Positions 57,561 through 64,000 of a stretch of 64,000 bases of DNA are shown one piece after another (the first letter of the stretch is position 1; each line of letters opens with the position of its first letter). Where the stretch lies: contig CM038714.1 of assembly GCA_021613375.1 (NCBI GenBank), positions 41,267,123 through 41,331,122 of the forward strand, given 5' to 3'. A program made the translations under genes and the position numbers. A model generated the notes under the pieces. It was not told where the DNA came from. It ran no database searches and saw only the letters and a program-made list of their open reading frames with translations. This stretch comes from Megaleporinus macrocephalus. Taxonomy: Eukaryota > Chordata > Actinopteri > Characiformes > Anostomidae.

Positions 57561-59555
57561 GAACTGAGCAGGCCATGTTGCGAAAAATATAGAGGCCTTT
57601 AAATTTATATGATTTGAGTGTTTCAACTGATTGGCAGATATGAATCAAGTAAATACAGAGGAAGATTCAGTTTCTCTGTTTTCTTTACTGCACTAAAATC
57701 TTGACTTGAGTGAGGGATAACGTGAATAACTACCACAAATAAAAACCATGAAGTTGGAGATTAGAAGTCATTTGGTATTACTAATGGTCCACCAGCATCT
57801 AACGTTCACTTACCAGCTTCTTGCCTACAATGTTAGCTGGTAAAATAAAAGCACCAGTGATCGTCTGCTTGTAGTTTAAGTACAGTGTCATTCCTAGAGT
57901 AAAGAAATATGGCCACGTACTGCTTACAGACACGTACTGCTTACAGATCTAATGACTAGATAATTCTATAATATAGTGTATTATAAACTTCTTTATCTGA
58001 TTATAGTTTTAACATTCAATACTGTGTAAAAATACTGTGTTAAAAGTTATTAATTTTCTAGTGTTGGTGCAAAAAACAGGAAACACATTTAACAGAAACT
58101 AATACAAAAAGCTTAATAAAAAATTATTATGCTCTTTAACTTCTCACTGACTTTTTGTTCTCCTTCATTATTTAAATAAGCAACTACTAAAACACATCAG
58201 CTGCATCACAAACATCTTTATTATTATCTATTTAATAATATTTCTAAGGTACTTAGGTATACGATGATTTGCTTGCATAAGAAGAAAGAAAACTCCAGTT
58301 TAAAAAATGATTTAAACAGATAGTGGGACCTGGGAGACCACCAACACTGTCAGCATCAGATAAACTGCACTTAAAGCTTTCATCTTTTTGAAAGAGGAAA
58401 TAATCAAGCTCCACTCATGCTTCAGATCTGAAACAATCTACAGGTGCTTCTGTTCATCCTTCCACTGTAAGAAGACAAGAAAAAGATGTGTAGCTGTCCG
58501 AAAGGCTTTACTGAGAAAAGAATAAAAGAAGAACGTTTTCAATAGAACACCAAAACTGGACATCAAAACTGGTTTTATGGTCTGATAAGTGTAGATTTGG
58601 GTTGCCATGATCATGAGAATTAAAACATGCAACCAACCTCACTGCAGATTCTTTTGAAAGCTGTAATGGAGGCAAAGGGTGGGCACACTAAATATAAATA
58701 GTCTGATATCATATGTGTCATTTTCTGTTAAATATATTTTTTATCCCGGACACTGAAAAAGAAATAACTTGTGCATAATGTATGTATTTTTACTGAAAAT
58801 GAATGGAATGAAATGATGGGCTCTGACTTATACAGTATTTATATTAAAAGGTTTGGGTGAACATCACATTCATGTAAATGTGAAGATTAACAACAAAGTT
58901 AATTTAATTTTTTAAGGCTGTTTGAAAGCTTACAGAAGAAAAAAGTTAATTATTCAACAAACTATATTTCATTAACAGAAAGTAGACATATAGTCAAATA
59001 AAATAAAAGCATGCTTAGTTGGAAAGCTTTAATGTGTTGTTTGGTAGTAAACGAATGCTAAACATTAAGTTAAACAAAAAACTCCTTGCGCTTCGCTGAG
59101 AAAGCCAGACGGTCTGGAAATACTCGTGGAAGCTTCCGTTCCAGTAAATAAACCGTCTTGATGAATTACAATGAATTTTACACCTGACCTTGAAAATCCA
59201 GGCCTACATATTTCTCAGCTTGGGTTTTTTAATGCATGTTAGACCGAGTGCTAAAAAGGCCCTGTTTTTAACTACTATGCAACTATATTTGTGCACAAGT
59301 TACACATATATGCAAATATCCAGAATTGCTGTTTACTCAATGAATTTAATGTATTGGGAAAAAATACAACCTAAAATATTGCCTGTGCAAAAACTATAGC
59401 TTATTTTCTATTTTATGTTTTTTGCAGGATAATGCCATATTAAAAATTGCATTTAATTTTTTTTTACTATAAAAATCAAGATCAGACTATATTTTTGGAC
59501 TATATTTAATTTTTTCCTGGAAAGAATATTTAAAAAACGTATAGTTGAAGCAACA
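57560..59555. other. Intergenic, no gene recognised
   Basis: Two kilobases of AT-rich sequence. It holds a 17-bp tandem duplication (cacgtactgcttacaga, 57914-57947) and short open frames without gene features. Confidence 0.35.
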
Positions 59556-59559
59556 CCTC

Positions 59560-60250
59560 CGTCAGGCCGTGTTCTTACAAGTCGAGGTCAAAAGCAATAC
59601 ATCTCTTACCCTGTTCCCTCAACGGGATTGTACAATAAAGTCATTTTGGCGTAAAATAAGTCGCTGAAGTGCAATTAGATGCCTATATATCATACACAGA
59701 AAAAGGTTTATCTAAGGGGAGGACAAGGCTTTCTTGCTGGGGAAACGGCTTCTAAGGGCCGACACCGTGCACACAGACGAAGAAAGATGTTGCTTGTGTA
59801 GCGCAAATGGCCCGTGACCAAGCTCAAACACCAAGCGTGGCATAAAAAAAACGGTTGATAAATGTATCATAAATCTCGCAGACAGCAAAAGCAGGGATGT
59901 GTCACTCATATTTCACACTCTTTACCTCGCAACTCAAACACCGAATAGTTGGTCGTCATCCGGCCTGCGCCGCAATTAAAGTAGTTATTGGCCGTGTTTA
60001 CAAAAGCCTTTGTGTGCAGCAATTCCCTCGGAAAGAGTAATTACCCCAGCTGAAGTGTGATCTGGAAAGCATTTGATTAACAAGCCTAGTCGCATCCATG
60101 AGAATCGGAGCTACCCTTCCTTCACTGCAGCGTATTTTGCCTCGGCGTTCGAAATCAAAAGCTTTCCTATTGTAGTAGCTCACGGGACGGCCCAAAGGGA
60201 CCCAGACCCAAACATACAATTAACGGGGGGTGCACAGAGCAGTCCAGAAT
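59560..60250. promoter_or_regulatory. Candidate conserved non-coding element
   Basis: Complex, CpG-containing sequence (cggcctgcgccgcaattaaa, ggccgtgtttacaaaagcc). Open frames on both strands overlap each other. No repeat. Confidence 0.32.
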
Positions 60251-60579
60251 TAAAAAAAAATATAATATAAAAAAAACATGTAAATTAAGAGAGAAAGAAA
60301 AACAGTACTAACATTTCAGCAATGCCAGCGGTTACGTGTTCCCAGGCAAGCCGTCAACTACAGAACAGATATCTTGGATTTTCAACATTTAATTCTCTAT
60401 AGTTAGTTTTATTAAACGCTATAAGACTGTGACTGGTCTTCCACGTACCTGCATTTATCATATACGATAAAAAAAAAAGAATGAGTGGCAGCGAAGCTCT
60501 GCTGTTCAAATAATAGTTACATTAGAACGTCATCTTTTAACATAAGTCCGTGAGTCTAAAGAGCCGGATCACGTTTGTA

Positions 60580-61870
60580 GAAAACTCCCCTTCTGCCTGA
60601 GTGGCTCAGCGCATGCACACACACACACATACACACACACGCGCACACACGTCAGGTCCTATTTTCCTAGTGGGTGGTCCCTCGTGGGCTTGATGTGGAA
60701 AGTGAATTAGCGGCCGAGCCAATTTTTACCCTCGATCTGGAAACATTTTCTACCTTCCAGAAAGGGCCTTAATATAGAGACGTAATAAAACACCTTCAGC
60801 CTCTGGCGTGTTGTTTTACCAAATAACATCTAACTGGCCATTACTCCCCATTAAGGCTAATGGCTCAACTAATTACAATAATTCCATAAAAGGTGCTGTG
60901 TTTAGCCCAAACTGTAGACGAACATTAACTTAATGACAAGGCCGACCCCTCTCAAACGCTGCCAGTGTGCACGTCCACGATGGGCCATTCATCACTAGCG
61001 TTTTGCATTAGGCCCTACGTGGGAGAAGCTTGCGAGTGGGCCCACGCGGTCACAACGGTCTGGACGCTTATCAGATAAGACTTTGAAAACGCGTATGACA
61101 CGAACGGGCAGCTGCGCCGCAGACATGTCTCACACCGTCAGGAGAAGGAAAATGAGTATTTATCCGTCAACTTGTGTGGTTGTAAACGCCAGACTAAATA
61201 GGTTTTAGATAAGGGGGCTCCAATCCAGCTCTCAGCGACGATTACTGCGGAAATCCTCTCCACTCCTCCTTAGTGGAATCAAGTGTGGAATGTCAGATAC
61301 AAAAAGAGTCGTACACCCCCCCCCCACCCCCCCCCACTGCACACACCCACAGCTTTTTTTTTTTCTTTTTTCTTTTTTTTTTTGATCCAATCAGTGATGG
61401 AAACCTCCGTCATGAATATCCCGGCTCAACGAAATGACAACCATCAGATTCCGGGGGGTATCCTGTGTCTAAACTCCAAGGCGGTGGACGGACCACAGCC
61501 TGCGAAAGAGTATGATAGGGCCCCTTAAATGTTTTTCTTCATCACTTTCTGCCCCAAATTCTTTGAGGTTCTTTCAGCAATCAGGGTGATTTCCCTAAAA
61601 TGTTGCCATTCGGCTTCTTCTGCGATCGCGCCATTACGCTGTACGGTATTGGTTTTTCTTCTGAGCAGCGGCGCTGGCCGTGTAAAAGGCAGGGCAGCGA
61701 ATTAATCGTGTGCATACGAGCTCCAGGTTGCTGGCAGGCATACGGTGCCGCTGATTAACACTGAGCTGGGAACTAAAGCTGTTGTCCCAGGTGCACTGTG
61801 TTTGGAGAAGGGCTGTGTCCAACACGGAATACTTCACAGAGGAAGTCCATCACTGGGGCCTACAGGGGGG
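60580..61870. promoter_or_regulatory. Candidate conserved non-coding element cluster
   Basis: The densest block is 60680-61110. It has several TAAT cores within 60 bp, including TAATTA at 60870-60875, and the paired GATA site at 61067-61079. A CA/CG run lies at 60616-60650, and a C-rich then T-rich run at 61314-61384 interrupts the block. Further complex sequence follows to 61850. No exon seen. Confidence 0.38.
61067..61079. promoter_or_regulatory. Paired inverted GATA sites
   Basis: CTTATCAGATAAG holds two facing GATA motifs (complement of TTATC and AGATAA), a palindromic arrangement known to be bound tightly by two-finger GATA factors. Occupancy is inferred. Confidence 0.45.
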
Positions 61871-61874
61871 AAGT

Positions 61875-62250
61875 GGGGCTACATTTAACCAACAATGATA
61901 AGCTCTAGGGTGCACAAGAACTGGGGCTATTACTACCACTGACCACTGACGTTTGTTGACAGTGGTGCACTGTGTGCCTATCGTGCTGCTTCACTTTACT
62001 GGTATTATTTCTGAAGCTACACATCTCTATTGCTGTCATTGTCTTGAAACACTGCATACATTCTTATGTCAGCTGTGCATATACTCACGGGTTTGCAAAT
62101 CAAGTTTTGTTGCACGTATACCATTAAATAATATTCTTTTATTGAGTCATTCATGCAAGATAAGGGTTACGTTCAAAAATGTGTTCTGCAAAGCAGGTTT
62201 CTGGCTAGCTATGTCCAGTCTAGGAGCAGCATAGTATTGCCAGCAGAGCA
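61875..62250. other. Intergenic, no feature recognised
   Basis: A 93-codon frame at 61953-62234 has no recognisable protein. Confidence 0.3.
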
Positions 62251-62254
62251 GTGC

Positions 62255-62392
62255 CTCTTGGGGCAGTGGGAGGTTAAGTGCCTAACCCAAGGGCACAGGT
62301 TGGAACACACAGTGAGTCTTGGGATTTGAACCCACAACCTTCTCAGTGTTGGCTCACTTCTCCCACCACTAGGCTACCGCCCTGGTTTTGCG
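62255..62392 (-). mobile_element. tRNA-derived SINE fragment
   Basis: The complement starts cagggcggtagcctagtggt and carries GGTTCAAATCC, the tRNA B-box with one substitution. It then reads tgtgcccttgggttaggcac and ttaacctcccactgcccc, the usual body of fish tRNA-derived SINEs. A different subfamily or orientation from the copy at 381-632. Confidence 0.65.
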
Positions 62393-62429
62393 TCAATGTT
62401 TTAAGGGAATTCCACCGATTCCTGCATAC

Positions 62430-62935
62430 TAAACTAAATCGTTCAGATGTAAACAAGATCATTCAGAAAGGTTCAAGGTTCTGCTCTGGAGAAACTTGCC
62501 AAACCAGAATCATTGGTGACAGGAACCAGACAGGCTTAATGCTTCTAAAACTACCTCGGAAATCGCTAGTAATACACTTGCCTCATACCTGAAACGTTTT
62601 TCTGCAGTAGTTTGAAGAAGGTTTTGGTCTAAATCATATATTTCTGAAACCCACTGTTGGTAGAGAGTGTTGTAAGTGTAGTAAGAAGACAATGTTTTCA
62701 GATTTATCAGGGTTTTGCCATTCTCTACTGAAAAATATGTGTAGCATCACTAGTTATTTTGGGTAGTATATATATGTGCTGTAGATATAGTGACCTCTGG
62801 TTCCTATCACTACCATTGTAAAGAAATCAAAATCTGACTTTCTTTACAATGTACCCTTTCACATCAAACCATGTTGCTTACATCTCTGTGATTGAATGAT
62901 GACACATTTTTGACAGTTTGGTGGAATTCCCTGTT
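62430..62935. mobile_element. Inverted-repeat element family R2, copy 3
   Basis: Left edge: gttcagatgtaaacaagatc, cattggtgacaggaaccaga. The complement of the right edge reads gagatgtaagcaacatggtt, gatgtgaaagggtac, tagtgataggaaccagaggt. ~500 bp, non-coding interior. Confidence 0.6.
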
Positions 62936-62939
62936 GGTG

Positions 62940-63838
62940 TTGGTATGTTTAAAGTAAGAAAAAATGAGTTGATGTGATAGACATTTAGTTAAACCCTAGT
63001 ATCTACAAAGTGTCTATAGTGGACCATGAAAATAAAGTTAGCAATAAAATGACATGAAAGAAACAGCACTGAAGGACAGAACACAGAACTGTAGATGTTA
63101 CTGTTTTCTAGGCTGTGCAAAGATTTGCTTCATCTGTGCTCTACATTGTGTGACAGCTTCCGCACCCAACAGCATGGCACTAATCCACTGTTTTCCATTT
63201 AATTGCATCGCAGCTATGCGGCTTAACATCATGCACTGAAAGGTTCAGAGTAGCTATCCAAGGTAATGTGTATCTACTGAGCGCATATTCCTCAGGAATT
63301 CTCCTAACCATGGAGCAAAGCCAGGCGGCCTGCCTGCCTCTCCAGGAAAGTTGGATCGAGAGCACACGCAAAGTTTATTTTCAACCACCAGTCTTGGTTT
63401 CAACCATGATGGTTGTTACACAACTTTTTCATTTTCAACAGGACTGAGAGGGCAGAAGGTGTGAAGAAAGTGTGTTAAACTCTTAAAGCCTCAAGATCCA
63501 TATGAGCACGCTCTACATCTTAGTTTTATAGTAGTTACTGAATGGTTTGCAGTAATTACCATATAATAAGTCTTAGGCTTAATAATTAATATTTAGGCTT
63601 AAGTCTTAGCTGAATAATGAGCCTTAAAGGAATAGCTTTGTCCAATGTGTCGATGTTGGGTAATGATGAATGAAACAGTATAGCAACTATAGCAGTATAC
63701 TTGTGGAACAGTGTTTGGCTGTTGATGGATAGGATACTTTGAAAAAGTAGTTATTTGCTGAATACTGACCTAAATACTAATAAGGTACTAAATATATACA
63801 GTAATATATTCCATTACCTTACATGAAAAACAACATAC
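62940..63838. other. Intergenic, no gene recognised
   Basis: AT-rich unique sequence. Open frames of about 60 codons on both strands at 63054-63371 lack gene features. Confidence 0.3.
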
Positions 63839-63839
63839 T

Positions 63840-63914
63840 CTACCATTGTGTTGGACCACTTTTAGCTTTGATTACAGCGTGCATTCGCAGTGGCATGTTT
63901 TTGACAACGTTTTG
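63840..63914 (-). pseudogene. C-terminus of a Tc1-like transposase
   Basis: The minus strand reads NMPLRMHAVIKAKSGPTQW and then TAG (63840-63842). This is the well-known end of Tc1/mariner transposases (SMPRRxxAVIxAKGG). Upstream the frame runs into an ATATCT hexanucleotide array, so the gene is interrupted. The body would lie right of the window. Confidence 0.75.
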
Positions 63915-63934
63915 CATATATTTCCATATTTCCA

Positions 63935-63972
63935 TATATCTATATATCTATATATCTATATATCTATATATC
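63935..63972. repeat. (ATATCT)n hexanucleotide repeat
   Basis: About six units, interrupting the transposase remnant. Confidence 0.9.
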
Positions 63973-64000
63973 TTTTTGGCTGTGATGTTGTATAGATGAG

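Noticed and set aside
1..64000. let-7 microRNA cluster, which lies near BARX1/PTPDC1 in human
   Set aside because: No gaggtagtaggttg-type sequence was found on either strand by eye.

Overview
This window is AT-rich vertebrate nuclear DNA. The one gene that can be read with confidence is a complete four-exon barx1 (BarH-like homeobox 1) on the + strand at 9280-13619. It encodes a 232-residue protein with GT-AG introns and a C-terminal homeodomain split by two introns. The barx1 sequence is fish-like. The repeat landscape also points to a teleost: tRNA-derived SINEs, Tc1-like and hAT-like DNA elements, an L2-like LINE tail, and long (TA)n, (CATA)n and (AAT)n arrays. Several repeats resemble ones common in otophysan fishes (characins and catfishes), but the species cannot be fixed from sequence alone.

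Layout. (1) 1-9 kb, upstream flank: a SINE, a textbook hAT-type MITE with an exact 8-bp target duplication, weak exon candidates on both strands (including a possible NF-Y-type promoter reading leftward near 4.9-5.1 kb), a strong CTCF-like motif at 6.25 kb and a large microsatellite block. In human, BARX1 and PTPDC1 lie head to head, so a leftward ptpdc1 promoter is the natural hypothesis; no ptpdc1 coding exon is visible. (2) 8.9-14 kb: barx1 with a pyrimidine-rich leader carrying upstream ORFs, four coding exons and a short 3' UTR. (3) 14-64 kb: about 50 kb with no recognisable protein-coding gene. It alternates between stretches of complex, relatively GC-rich unique sequence that look like candidate regulatory elements (17.5-19.6, 22-24, 30-31, 36.7-37.3, 43.2-44.4, 48.5-49, 51.1-52.5, 53.8-54.5, 56.3-57.6 and 59.5-61.9 kb) and interspersed repeats. 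In human the large gap between BARX1 and PHF2 has the same position.

Repeats include at least five dispersed families present in several copies inside the window, remnants of Tc1-like transposase at three places, an LINE open-reading-frame tail, a 58-bp interstitial telomeric block, a ~390-bp duplicated pyrimidine tract, and a near-perfect 178-bp-arm inverted repeat at 47.3-47.7 kb.

The most unusual items are that long hairpin, the interstitial telomeric block, a four-copy TAATTAG homeodomain-site cluster 29 kb downstream of barx1, the inverted-repeat family seen three times, and the possible divergent promoter and exons upstream. I see no new multi-gene system. The interest here is a developmental transcription factor with a long, element-rich flank.
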